This document shows, one piece after another, positions 9,371 through 17,522 of a stretch of 64,000 nt of DNA. The stretch covers positions 1,312,471 to 1,376,470 of the forward strand of contig OX638379.1 of the NCBI GenBank assembly GCA_951813605.1. Reading direction: 5' to 3'. Both the position numbers and the translations under genes were made by a program. Position 1 is the stretch's first letter; each line of letters starts with the position of its first letter. The DNA is from an uncultured Bryobacterales bacterium. Its GTDB lineage: Bacteria; Acidobacteriota; Terriglobia; Bryobacterales; UBA6623. Below the pieces are notes generated by a model that saw only the letters and a list, made by a program, of their open reading frames with translations, had not been told where the DNA came from and did no database searches.

Positions 9371-11137
9371 ATGGACTTCGCGCAGGAAGTCAAGGCGGCG
9401 GCCGATATCGCAACCATTGTCGGCCAGCATGTGCGCCTCCGACGGCAAGGGGCGAATCGCTTCGTCGGCCTCTGCCCGTTCCATTCTGAGAAGACCCCTT
9501 CGTTCTCGGTTCACAGCGGCTTGCAGATCTACAAGTGCTTCGGATGCGGCAAGAGCGGCGATGTCTTCAATTTCCTGATGGAAATACAGGGACTGACCTT
9601 CTTCGAATCGTTGACGGCCTTGGCGGAGCTGCAGGGAAGGGAGGTGCCTAGGAGCGGTAAGGGCCCGGGAGCGGACGCTGCGGCGCGCAAGCGAGAGGCC
9701 CTGCTGCACATTCACGACCTCGCCCAGGACTTCTTCGTCCAGCAGTTGCACTCCCGCCGCGGGAGCGAGCCTTTGCGATACCTGCGGGAACGTGGGATCG
9801 GAAACTCGGAAATCAGGGAATTCGGACTCGGATATGCACCTCCGGGCAACGCATTGATCAGACACCTGAAGAACCGCGGCCTGAAGCGAGGCGAGGTTCG
9901 AGATTCTGGGCTGGTCGGCGAATCGGAGAAAGACCGGTCGGTCTATGACCGGTTCCGTGACCGGCTGATGTTTCCCATTCACTCGGACGGCGGCAAAATC
10001 ATCGCTTACGGCGGTCGAATTCGACAGGCTGACAAGCAACCCAAGTACTTGAACTCGCCCGAGACGGCCATTTATCGCAAGAACTCGGTCCTCTACAGCC
10101 TCCACCGGGCGCGGACCGCCATGAGGCGAAGCAATCTCGCCGTGCTCGTCGAGGGCTATATGGATGTCATTGGAGTTTGGGGCGCCGGTATCCGCAACGC
10201 CGTGGCAACCTGCGGCACTGCTCTCACTTCGCAACAGATTGGGGTGATCCGCAGGCACTGCGACACGGTAGTCGTCAACTTCGATTCCGATAAGGCTGGC
10301 CAGGCCGCCGCCGAGCGCTCGGTCGAACTCCTCTTGCGTGAGGGCTTGAACGTGCGCGTGCTGGAATTGCCCGACGGCATGGACCCGGACGAATACTGCA
10401 AGGCCCGCGGCGGAAAGGCGTACCGCGAGCAGTTGGAGGGGGCGCCCCGCTATTTCCACTGGCTGCTCGACCGCTCGAGGAGGCAGTTCGATCTTTCAAT
10501 GGCAGAGGGCCGCACCGCGGCGTTCGAGTGGCTCCTTCGCCCGGTTTCGCTGTTGCCGGACGAGATCCAGCGTGCCACCACCGTCACCGAACTCGCCGAG
10601 CACATCGGCCTGCAACAGGGAGTGGCTCTAAACCGCCTACGTCTTGCCACGAGCCAGCGAGACCGGGCCCGAGAAGCCCCCTCGCCCTTGCATGTCGAGG
10701 CGCTGTCGCACGGCGAGCGCCTTTTGATCGTGCTGCTCGCGAACAACAAAGAGGCGCGGGCCGAACTGCTCGAGAAATCGCACGACATCGCGAGCCACGG
10801 ATTGCCGAGCCACCGCATTTTCGCCGCGATGCTGGCTGTTGAGAAATCAGGCGATCCGTTCCAGTACGCGGCAGTTGAAGGCCGCTTGGAAAGCGCAGAC
10901 AGAGAGCGTCTTGACCGCCTGGTGTTCGACAAGGACCGTCCCGACCCCGTGATTCAAGAAGGGCGCCAAGCGCTGGCTGCGCTCCGCCTCCAGGTCATAA
11001 AGGACCGCTACCGCGAGGTCCGCCGTCGCATCGCTGCAGCGGAACGCTCGGGCAATGCCGACGAACTGGCCGCCCTCCTCGGAAAGAGAATGAAGTTGGA
11101 GCGCGAACTGGGGCTGGCTGGTGAACGGAGTTCCTGA
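9371..11137 (+). CDS. dnaG: DNA primase
   Basis: DnaG synthesises the RNA primers for replication. The protein is 588 aa, within the normal range. It has the N-terminal CHC2 zinc-binding domain (C35-P-F-H38 ... C56-F-G-C59-G), then the catalytic core with toprim motif VEGYMDVIG (E261) and metal-binding D305-S-D307, and a helical C-terminal helicase-interaction region. The motif PKYLNSPET, conserved in bacterial primases, is present. ATG start. It converges with mrfB, with 17 bp between the stops. The usual neighbour rpoD is absent from the window. Confidence 0.96.
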   Translation: MDFAQEVKAAADIATIVGQHVRLRRQGANRFVGLCPFHSEKTPSFSVHSGLQIYKCFGCGKSGDVFNFLMEIQGLTFFESLTALAELQGREVPRSGKGPGADAAARKREALLHIHDLAQDFFVQQLHSRRGSEPLRYLRERGIGNSEIREFGLGYAPPGNALIRHLKNRGLKRGEVRDSGLVGESEKDRSVYDRFRDRLMFPIHSDGGKIIAYGGRIRQADKQPKYLNSPETAIYRKNSVLYSLHRARTAMRRSNLAVLVEGYMDVIGVWGAGIRNAVATCGTALTSQQIGVIRRHCDTVVVNFDSDKAGQAAAERSVELLLREGLNVRVLELPDGMDPDEYCKARGGKAYREQLEGAPRYFHWLLDRSRRQFDLSMAEGRTAAFEWLLRPVSLLPDEIQRATTVTELAEHIGLQQGVALNRLRLATSQRDRAREAPSPLHVEALSHGERLLIVLLANNKEARAELLEKSHDIASHGLPSHRIFAAMLAVEKSGDPFQYAAVEGRLESADRERLDRLVFDKDRPDPVIQEGRQALAALRLQVIKDRYREVRRRIAAAERSGNADELAALLGKRMKLERELGLAGERSS

Positions 11138-11154
11138 ACCCCGCTGGCCGAAAT

Positions 11155-12426
11155 TCAGGAACTGGCAGCCGCCGCAGCGCGCGGGACGCCGAGTCTCCGC
11201 AGCAGCCGGTCTTCCCGGTGCTTGAGTCCTGCGGAAGGGGCATAGCGCTGGGCTCGGCGAGTCATATCCAACGCACGGACGAAGTCGTGCTCTCTGTGCT
11301 CGTAATGCTTGGCAAGCTCTTCGAAGGCCGCGGCGCGGTAGATGTTCGAGACCCGCGACAGGTCCCGCAGTAGTTGGACTTGCGCGGCAGCGTTGCCGGT
11401 CCGGCGTTCCAACCTAGCCGATTCCCAGAGAGAGGGGAAGAGCTGGCTGGAGGGCAGTCCCGCGTGGATCGCCCTACGGTAGAGGTGGAGCGCTCGATCG
11501 GAGTCGCCTAGCCTGGCCAGCCAGCGGGCGAGGCCGAGCAGGTCCTCCCCGTGGCGCAGAGGTGCCCTTTCGGGAGCGGCGTAGACCGGCATGAGCACTG
11601 AGCCTAGGCAGGCTAGCGAGACGATGTCCAGAACGTTGTGGTGGAACACGGGTTTCAGCGGCGCGGCGCGGCCGCTTCGCAGAAAGTCGAAATACCGCTG
11701 GGGGATCAGCGATCCCGGTATGTCGCCTTGGCGCTCTACTCCGAGGATTTCGGATTCGAGCGTGCCGAGACGGCAGTTGGGCAGGCGCTCGCCCCAGACT
11801 CGTCGTGCCGCGTGGAGGAGGTCCACGTGCTGCATGCAAGCGAGCGGGTTGCGCTGGCGCTGGAGCCTGTAGCGCGTTTCAAGCAGCGGCGCATCGAAGG
11901 ACTTGCCGTTGTAAGTGACCAGGACATCGAAGTTTCCAAGGCATCCTGCGAGGGCGTGAAGCATTGCCGGCTCCTCGTCGTAATCGCGCATGAAGAAAAG
12001 TCGCACAAGGAAGCCGTCATCTTCAATGGCACCCACGCCCACTAGGAAAGCGCAGGTTCCCGTGCCACCGGCCAAGCCGGTCGTCTCGGTGTCGAGGAAT
12101 GCCCAGCGCTTGGGATCGACCGCGGCAGCCTCTCCGGCGGAAATGCTCTCTACCCAGCTGGCACCGAGGGCCTGCAGACGCTGAATCGGAACCTTGCCGT
12201 GGATGCGTCCGTTTGCGTACCGGTGTTCCTGCACTAGGAATCGGCCAAGTGCGTTCCTGCGTTCCTCACCATCGATTCCGAGCCGTTTCCGATTGCGGCG
12301 GCGGGTTCGGCGCTGCGGCGCTGGTACCCCTATGGCGAGTCGGGCGGCGCTGCCAACAGATCGACCGACCGAAGAATTGACCTGCCGGCGCAGGGTTGCG
12401 ATGTCGAGTCGGGTGGTTCGAATCAT
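11155..12426 (-). CDS. mrfB: MrfB-like DEDD exonuclease with C-terminal TPR-like helices
   Basis: A 423-aa homologue of Bacillus YprB/MrfB, the 3'-5' exonuclease partner of helicase MrfA in a mitomycin-C repair pathway. The ribonuclease H-like domain covers about residues 105-280 with DEDD residues D112-x-E114 (FLDTETTGLAGGTG), D178 (YNGKSFDAPLLETRY) and H263/D267 (HHNVLDIVSLACLGSV). The C-terminal 130 residues are helical TPR-like repeats (ALHLYRRAIHAGLPSSQLFPSLWE). The frame stays open a further 324 bases upstream over the helicase C-terminus. The ATG here is preferred because GAGGA lies about seven bases upstream and the first residues match the family start. It follows mrfA by 20 bp in one operon. 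Confidence 0.88.
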   Translation of the reverse strand: MIRTTRLDIATLRRQVNSSVGRSVGSAARLAIGVPAPQRRTRRRNRKRLGIDGEERRNALGRFLVQEHRYANGRIHGKVPIQRLQALGASWVESISAGEAAAVDPKRWAFLDTETTGLAGGTGTCAFLVGVGAIEDDGFLVRLFFMRDYDEEPAMLHALAGCLGNFDVLVTYNGKSFDAPLLETRYRLQRQRNPLACMQHVDLLHAARRVWGERLPNCRLGTLESEILGVERQGDIPGSLIPQRYFDFLRSGRAAPLKPVFHHNVLDIVSLACLGSVLMPVYAAPERAPLRHGEDLLGLARWLARLGDSDRALHLYRRAIHAGLPSSQLFPSLWESARLERRTGNAAAQVQLLRDLSRVSNIYRAAAFEELAKHYEHREHDFVRALDMTRRAQRYAPSAGLKHREDRLLRRLGVPRAAAAASS

Positions 12427-12446
12427 CGAGCGATCCTCGTGCTGTA

Positions 12447-14837
12447 TCAGGCGGCAGGCCCTGCCTTGCGGCTGTCGGACAAGGACCCGGCGAGCCGAAG
12501 CGCCACTTCCTTCGCTTGCTCGCCCACTTCGCCGGGAGGGCCGACGCAGCTTGGGCAGCCCGCCTTGCAGGGGCAAGCTTGGATCAGTTCCCGAGCCATC
12601 GACCCGAGGGATTCGCGCTGCCGGAAGAGCGGCTCGCTTTGGCCGATTCCTCCCGGGTAGTTGTCGTAGAGGAAGAGCTCGGGATCCAAGAGGGCTTCCG
12701 GGCCGTTCTGGGAACTCAGCGTCGAGATGCCCAGGTCTCGCGCGTCGCACATGAGCATCACCGCGCCCACGGTGCGCAACACGTTGCCAAGGCCGATCAG
12801 GCCATCCCGTTTCGCGGTCGTCGAATAGGGGAGCGACCCTAGGAATTCCATCGGGAAGTGGAGCCAGAACGCCGTGGTGTGCATTTCCTGCTCCGGCATC
12901 GACAGCTTGCCGTCGCCGACGTTCTCATTCGTGTGGAAGCGAATCTTCTTGAAGCCCACCACGCGGCGCGTGATGCGGACTTCGCCGTGGTTCGCAACGG
13001 CCGAACCGATCCGGTCGTCGTCGAAGCCCTCCAGCGTCTCCACCTGCACGTGCTCGATGGCGTCCGTGTAGTAGCCGCACTCGACCCGCTTGACATACGC
13101 CTTGCGCTCGTCGTACTCGAAGCGTTCGACGTGGTAGAGGCGTCCCTCGTGGAGGTAGATCGCCTTCTCATGAAGGCTCGTAAGGGCAGCGGGGAACGAA
13201 ACCTCCCCGACCACCTTGGAGCCGCGGCTGACATCCACCACGACGAAGTTGTCGCTCGTTACCTTGCGAAGGCTGATGGCGTCCGCAGGATACGATTCGG
13301 AAGTCCAGTGCCAGGCGTCGCCGGCATGGTGGACGACACCGGTCTCCTCGAGGAACCGGCACAGTTCCCCAGTGTCGTGCGGGCCGAACGTCTCGCCGTC
13401 CTGAACCGGCAATTCGAATGCTGCACATTTGAGGTGACTGACGAGGATCTCGAGGTTGTCCGGGTTGACGTGGGCATGTTCGGGGGAACCTTCGAAGAAG
13501 TACTCAGGATGCTCGACTACGTACTGGTCGAGCGGGGCCGACGAGGCGACCAGGACGGTAACCGAGGTCCCCTGCCTGCGGCCGGCGCGTCCCGCGCGCT
13601 GCCACGTGGAGGCGATCGAGCCCGGGTATCCGGCTAGCACCACAGCATCGAGCGAGCCGATGTCGATTCCAAGTTCCAGCGCGTTCGTCGCGACGACGCC
13701 GAGGATCTCTCGATTGCGCAACTGGCGCTCGATCTCGCGCCTCTCACGCGGCAGGTAGCCGCCGCGGTAGCCGCGAACGGGCGACTGGCCGCCCGGCGTC
13801 CGGCCGGCCCCTTGCTTGAGGTAGCGCGTCAGCACTTCCGTTGCCAGGCGGTTGTTGGCGAACACGAGCGTCTGCCGTCCGCGTTCAAGAAAGGTCCCGG
13901 CCATGCGCCGGGCCTCGTTGATATAGCTTCGGCGAATGCCGAGTTGCTCGTTGACCACGGGCGGGTTGTAGAAAACGAGGTGTCTCTTGCCGCTGGGGGC
14001 TCCGTTGTCGTCCACGAGGGCGAACGGTTCTTCGACGAGGTCCTGCGCTAGCTCCTTCGGATTGGCGATCGTTGCCGAGCAGCATACGAACAAGGGCTTG
14101 GAACCGTAGAAGGCGGCAATGCGCGTGAGGCGGCGGAGCACATTGGCGAGGTGGCTTCCGAACACTCCCCGGTAGGTGTGCAACTCGTCAATGACGATGT
14201 AGCGGAGGTGCTCGAAGAAGCGTGCCCAGCGCGTGTGGTGTGGCAGGAGGCCGGCATGCAGCATGTCCGGATTGCTGAGCACGACGTTCGCTCGGCGCCG
14301 GATGGCGCGACGAGCGTCGGACGGGGTGTCACCGTCGTAAGTGAACGCCCTGACGTTGGAGCCGAGCGCGTCGGAGATCCCGTTGAACTCTTCCAGCTGG
14401 TCCACGGCGAGGGCTTTGGTGGGAAAGAGGTAGAGCGCGCAGGCCGTCGGGTCGGCGGCAAGCGCGTTCAGCACTGGCAGGTTGTAGCAGAGGGTCTTGC
14501 CGCTTGCCGTTGGAGTGACGACGACGACATTCTCAGAGGCCGCGACGTGCTCCCAAGCCTGCGCCTGATGCACGTACAGCCGTTCGATGCCCTTGGAGGC
14601 TAGCGCAGCGCTGAGCCGCGAGTCGATGGCTTCAGGGATATCGACAAAGCGGGCTTCTCGTGCCGGGTGAGTCCGTATCGCGCCAATGGGAGAGTTCGGA
14701 CGTTGCCGCAAGGCCTCGAAGCGGTGCATCACGCCCCCGAGAGACGTGTCGCGGGACGCGATGGGGCTCGGAACTTGCTGGAGGATCGTCTCTCTGCGTT
14801 GCGTTCCTTCGGTCGAGACAGTCAGTTCTCTGGTCAT
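12447..14837 (-). CDS. mrfA: MrfA/YprA-type DEAD/DEAH-box helicase with DUF1998 cysteine cluster
   Basis: A 796-aa superfamily-2 DNA helicase. It has Walker A T110-A-S-G-K-T115, Walker B D217-E-L-H220, motif III S254-A-T and motif VI QRAGRAGRR. The C-terminal DUF1998 domain carries the four-cysteine cluster C755-P-C757 ... C761-P-S-C764 that defines MrfA. In Bacillus subtilis MrfA and MrfB act together in a UvrA-independent excision pathway for mitomycin lesions; the same gene pair here predicts the same role. GGAGGT sits about eight bases before the ATG. A likely promoter lies in the AT-rich leader (see the site at 14891-14921). Confidence 0.92.
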   Translation of the reverse strand: MTRELTVSTEGTQRRETILQQVPSPIASRDTSLGGVMHRFEALRQRPNSPIGAIRTHPAREARFVDIPEAIDSRLSAALASKGIERLYVHQAQAWEHVAASENVVVVTPTASGKTLCYNLPVLNALAADPTACALYLFPTKALAVDQLEEFNGISDALGSNVRAFTYDGDTPSDARRAIRRRANVVLSNPDMLHAGLLPHHTRWARFFEHLRYIVIDELHTYRGVFGSHLANVLRRLTRIAAFYGSKPLFVCCSATIANPKELAQDLVEEPFALVDDNGAPSGKRHLVFYNPPVVNEQLGIRRSYINEARRMAGTFLERGRQTLVFANNRLATEVLTRYLKQGAGRTPGGQSPVRGYRGGYLPRERREIERQLRNREILGVVATNALELGIDIGSLDAVVLAGYPGSIASTWQRAGRAGRRQGTSVTVLVASSAPLDQYVVEHPEYFFEGSPEHAHVNPDNLEILVSHLKCAAFELPVQDGETFGPHDTGELCRFLEETGVVHHAGDAWHWTSESYPADAISLRKVTSDNFVVVDVSRGSKVVGEVSFPAALTSLHEKAIYLHEGRLYHVERFEYDERKAYVKRVECGYYTDAIEHVQVETLEGFDDDRIGSAVANHGEVRITRRVVGFKKIRFHTNENVGDGKLSMPEQEMHTTAFWLHFPMEFLGSLPYSTTAKRDGLIGLGNVLRTVGAVMLMCDARDLGISTLSSQNGPEALLDPELFLYDNYPGGIGQSEPLFRQRESLGSMARELIQACPCKAGCPSCVGPPGEVGEQAKEVALRLAGSLSDSRKAGPAA

Positions 14838-15372
14838 TGATGCACCTCCGTTCAGAATTCCTTTACGTGAAGCAAGAAATTTGTTCTATTATTATTCGCA
14901 CGATTTCCTGCCAGAAGTCAAGGAACGATTTGATAAATGTTTCCTAGTCTCTCGAGCGCCTTGCGCCAGATCGTGCACGGCCACATCTGGAGAATGCGCT
15001 ACGCTCGCCCTGCGCATACCCGTCGGCTGCTTCGCCACGGCCTGCGCAGCGGCGGAGGGCAGGGCTGTCAGCGGCCAATGCACTAGGGGCCTTGGCCTTG
15101 TTGAAGAGTGCTCAAGGGGCTGCACGTCACCACATTTCTATGGGAGTCCGGTTTGCATGGACTCAGGTGGGACAGCCGTAGTGTGCAAGGCATGGACCTC
15201 CCGTCGCGAGCCGACTCGCCCAATCCGGTCGGCCCTGTCAGCTCTCGGATCGATGCGACGGGCTTAGCAGAGCCTGCGCGCGATAAACCTCGCAGCTACT
15301 TCAAGTTGCTGAAGTGCTGGATCACGTTCTGCGCGGGCATCCACCGCCGGTTGCTGGGTGTCTTGATCGAGT
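14838..15372. other. Intergenic region upstream of mrfA and downstream of the SBBP-repeat gene
   Basis: The first hundred bases are AT-rich and hold the mrfA leader. The rest (about 14,950-15,370) is GC-rich with several short open frames whose residue composition looks random. It does not match a tRNA, the conserved cores of tmRNA or RNase P RNA, or a decayed gene that I can recognise. Confidence 0.4.
14891..14921 (-). promoter_or_regulatory. Possible sigma-70-type promoter for mrfA-mrfB
   Basis: On the minus strand a near-consensus -35 box TTGACT (14916-14921) is followed after 19 bp by AATAAT (14891-14896). Both lie in a short AT-rich stretch 54-84 bases upstream of the mrfA ATG. The spacer is two bases longer than ideal. 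No clear LexA-type dyad was recognised. Confidence 0.4.
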
Positions 15373-16806
15373 TCAAGGCTGGTCTAGGCGAAGGCCCGTT
15401 ACCATCGCGTTCGCAATGCGCCCGCCCAGCCTGACATTCGATTGGGTCCTTTGTATCGCTCGGGCCGGCATCGGCACGTCGTTCGAGAACGTAAGCCCGG
15501 TGACGACGACTGTCCCATCTGGAGCCACGTCGAGCCCTTCCAGGATGTCTCTTCCTGACCCGCCACGATACGTCCCGTAGAGGAGATCTGTCAGCCCGGA
15601 CGAAAAAACGGCGATGAATCCATCCGTAGCACCGCCGCCAAAGCCTGCCTGCATCGCATCTTGAACAGGGAGGTCGCGAGACGACGTGAGGCCTGCCAGC
15701 CAAATGTTCCCAGCCGGGTCCACCCCAATGTCCTCCCCGTCGTATCCGCTGGAGTCATCATTCGACCCGCCGAAATAGGTCAACGTGACGGTCCTGTAGT
15801 CGGCTTTGTCAAATCTCGCGACGAACGCGTCCAAACCTCCGCGCGGGATTCGCTGAAAGGCGTCGCTGCTGGCTGGAAGATCGGCGGAGTCGGTGATGCC
15901 CGCCACGACCGGTGCCCCGGTGTCGTCCACCGCCACGCCCCAGCCTGAGTCGTCACCCGACCCGCCCAGGTACGTGGAGAACGTGAAGGCCAGCCCGGGA
16001 ATGCTCAGCCGGCTGAGGAACAGGTCGCTCCCGCCACGGAGCTTTGGCTGGACTGGGCCGAGCACCGGAAAATCATCGGATTTCGTGTACCCGACGATAA
16101 AGACTCCGCCCTTTCCATCTGCGCTGATGCCGGTCACCTTCTCTTCCGCGGTGCCGCCGAACACGACCGATCGAATTGGCGCCGCGTCCGAAAGCCGCAC
16201 CGCAGAGATGAATGCGTCGGCATCCCGGCCAGGGGCACGGCGCTGACTTGGGAAGTCGTCCGATGTCGTCGTACCACCCAAGAGCACCCCTCCGCGGCCA
16301 TCTAGTTCAAGTGCGTTGCCAAGATCGTCGCCGCTTCCCCCGAGAAGCGTGCCGTAGACAATCTGGCCGCTGGGGGACAGCCTTACGAGAAATGCGTCAC
16401 TGTCGCCCCCCGCGAACCGGGGCTGCACAGCATCCGCCGAAACCGGAAAGCCGTCCCCCTTCGTCAGGCCAGTCACGTAAGCAAAACCATTGGCGTCAAC
16501 CTTGATCCGAAGCGCCGCGGCAAATGCCTGCGCCTGAATTCGCGTGGCGTACACGATCCTGCCGCGATTCAAGTCCAGGCGAAGCACATACGCGCCCATG
16601 AGGTTGGGGCGTGCCTTAGACCCCCGCACGCGGACAGGGAGGCGGCTCTCGGGCGAATGGCACGCGAGGAACGCGTCTCCTCGCCACAAGGCCACACTGT
16701 CGCAGTCTGCCAATCCGAGATACGTGGTGAAGGTCACGCCTGGATTCGGCGCATCCGCCGCGAGGGCCAGCGTGGCGCAGAAGAAAGGGATGGTCCATCG
16801 CAGCAT
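15373..16806 (-). CDS. Secreted SBBP beta-propeller repeat protein
   Basis: A 477-aa secreted protein with signal peptide MLRWTIPFFCATLALA. The mature part consists of about six SBBP repeats of 50-65 residues, each with a core like TYLGGSGDD-x-G-x-x-V-x-x-D-x-x-G-x-x-x-V-x-G-x-T-x-S-x-x-F-P followed by GG-x-D-x-F-V-x-R. Clear copies contain YGTLLGGSGDDLGNA, STYLGGSGDDSGWGVAVDD, TYFGGSNDDSSGYDGEDIGVD and YGTYRGGSGRDILEGLDVA. This repeat family is especially common in Solibacter-like Acidobacteria, where the function is unknown; a cell-surface binding propeller is likely. Confidence 0.85.
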   Translation of the reverse strand: MLRWTIPFFCATLALAADAPNPGVTFTTYLGLADCDSVALWRGDAFLACHSPESRLPVRVRGSKARPNLMGAYVLRLDLNRGRIVYATRIQAQAFAAALRIKVDANGFAYVTGLTKGDGFPVSADAVQPRFAGGDSDAFLVRLSPSGQIVYGTLLGGSGDDLGNALELDGRGGVLLGGTTTSDDFPSQRRAPGRDADAFISAVRLSDAAPIRSVVFGGTAEEKVTGISADGKGGVFIVGYTKSDDFPVLGPVQPKLRGGSDLFLSRLSIPGLAFTFSTYLGGSGDDSGWGVAVDDTGAPVVAGITDSADLPASSDAFQRIPRGGLDAFVARFDKADYRTVTLTYFGGSNDDSSGYDGEDIGVDPAGNIWLAGLTSSRDLPVQDAMQAGFGGGATDGFIAVFSSGLTDLLYGTYRGGSGRDILEGLDVAPDGTVVVTGLTFSNDVPMPARAIQRTQSNVRLGGRIANAMVTGLRLDQP

Positions 16807-17522
16807 TGGCTACTCGTGACGCTCTCTTCCCAACCTTCCCGGCATCCCGCATCGTTGAGGTTACCCTACAGAAACTCCGGTGGCATTCATTTAGCGCTCG
16901 GACAGCATTCGCTTAAGAGGGAAAGGGGAACTCCATCGGATCGGGGCGGTTTTCCGCACGCAAGGCTGCGGCGGCGGTTGCCTTGGGATTCTTCGATTTG
17001 CCGGGGCAGGAAGTCGGCGGCAAGCAGGACGGCGACCGTCGCGTCGGTGCAGTCGCTGAGGACGAAGTCGCGGAACAGGGCGCTGGCGTTCTTCTAAAGG
17101 CGGAACATGGCCTGCAGGCGGCGCGCAGCGTCGCAGGGCAGCATCGGGAGGACAATGCGTCACACGGATTGCCTCAAAAAGCACGACCAGATTGACCGCT
17201 CGGACAGGATGAAAAAAACAAATCAATGCGCTAAAGCGTGAGGCGCGAGAGCCACGCAAGTCGCGGTCTTCCAGTCTCATTCTGGTAGAGGAACCAACTC
17301 TGCTTTGAAGCACTTCACTCGTATAATCACGGCGAAGCTGATGTTGCGCGCCGGACTGTTGCTTGCGGAGTCACCGCCTATTGATCGGCTCGTAATCGAT
17401 TCGACATGCATTAAGCGAGCGGGCATTGCTCTCGGGGTGCGTTAGCATTCGCGGGAACTGCGGCAGCTGTGTTGTGAGACAATTGGCTCGTCTCTGTTGG
17501 TATGCCTAGGGAGTCAGGGGAA
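16807..17522. other. Intergenic region before the DUF3604 gene
   Basis: Roughly 700 bp with no gene I can support. On the minus strand, about 16,913-17,110, two frames carry short protein-like stretches (LFRDFVLSDCTDATVAVLLA in one; a C-terminus-like EFPFPS ending in another), so a decayed gene is possible, but no family is recognisable. An A-rich tract occurs near 17,210-17,220. AGGGAG at 17508-17513 is the ribosome-binding site that favours the second ATG of the downstream gene. Confidence 0.35.

Noticed and set aside
9050-10459. 469-codon minus-strand open frame
   Set aside because: It is antisense to the DUF1080 gene and dnaG; no recognisable domain.
12407-12426. GGTTCGAATC resembling a tRNA T-loop
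   Set aside because: It lies inside mrfB coding sequence and no acceptor or anticodon stem can be formed around it.
12427-12750. N-terminal extension of the mrfB frame
   Set aside because: It overlaps the helicase C-terminus, lacks family similarity, and a good ribosome-binding site precedes the internal ATG.
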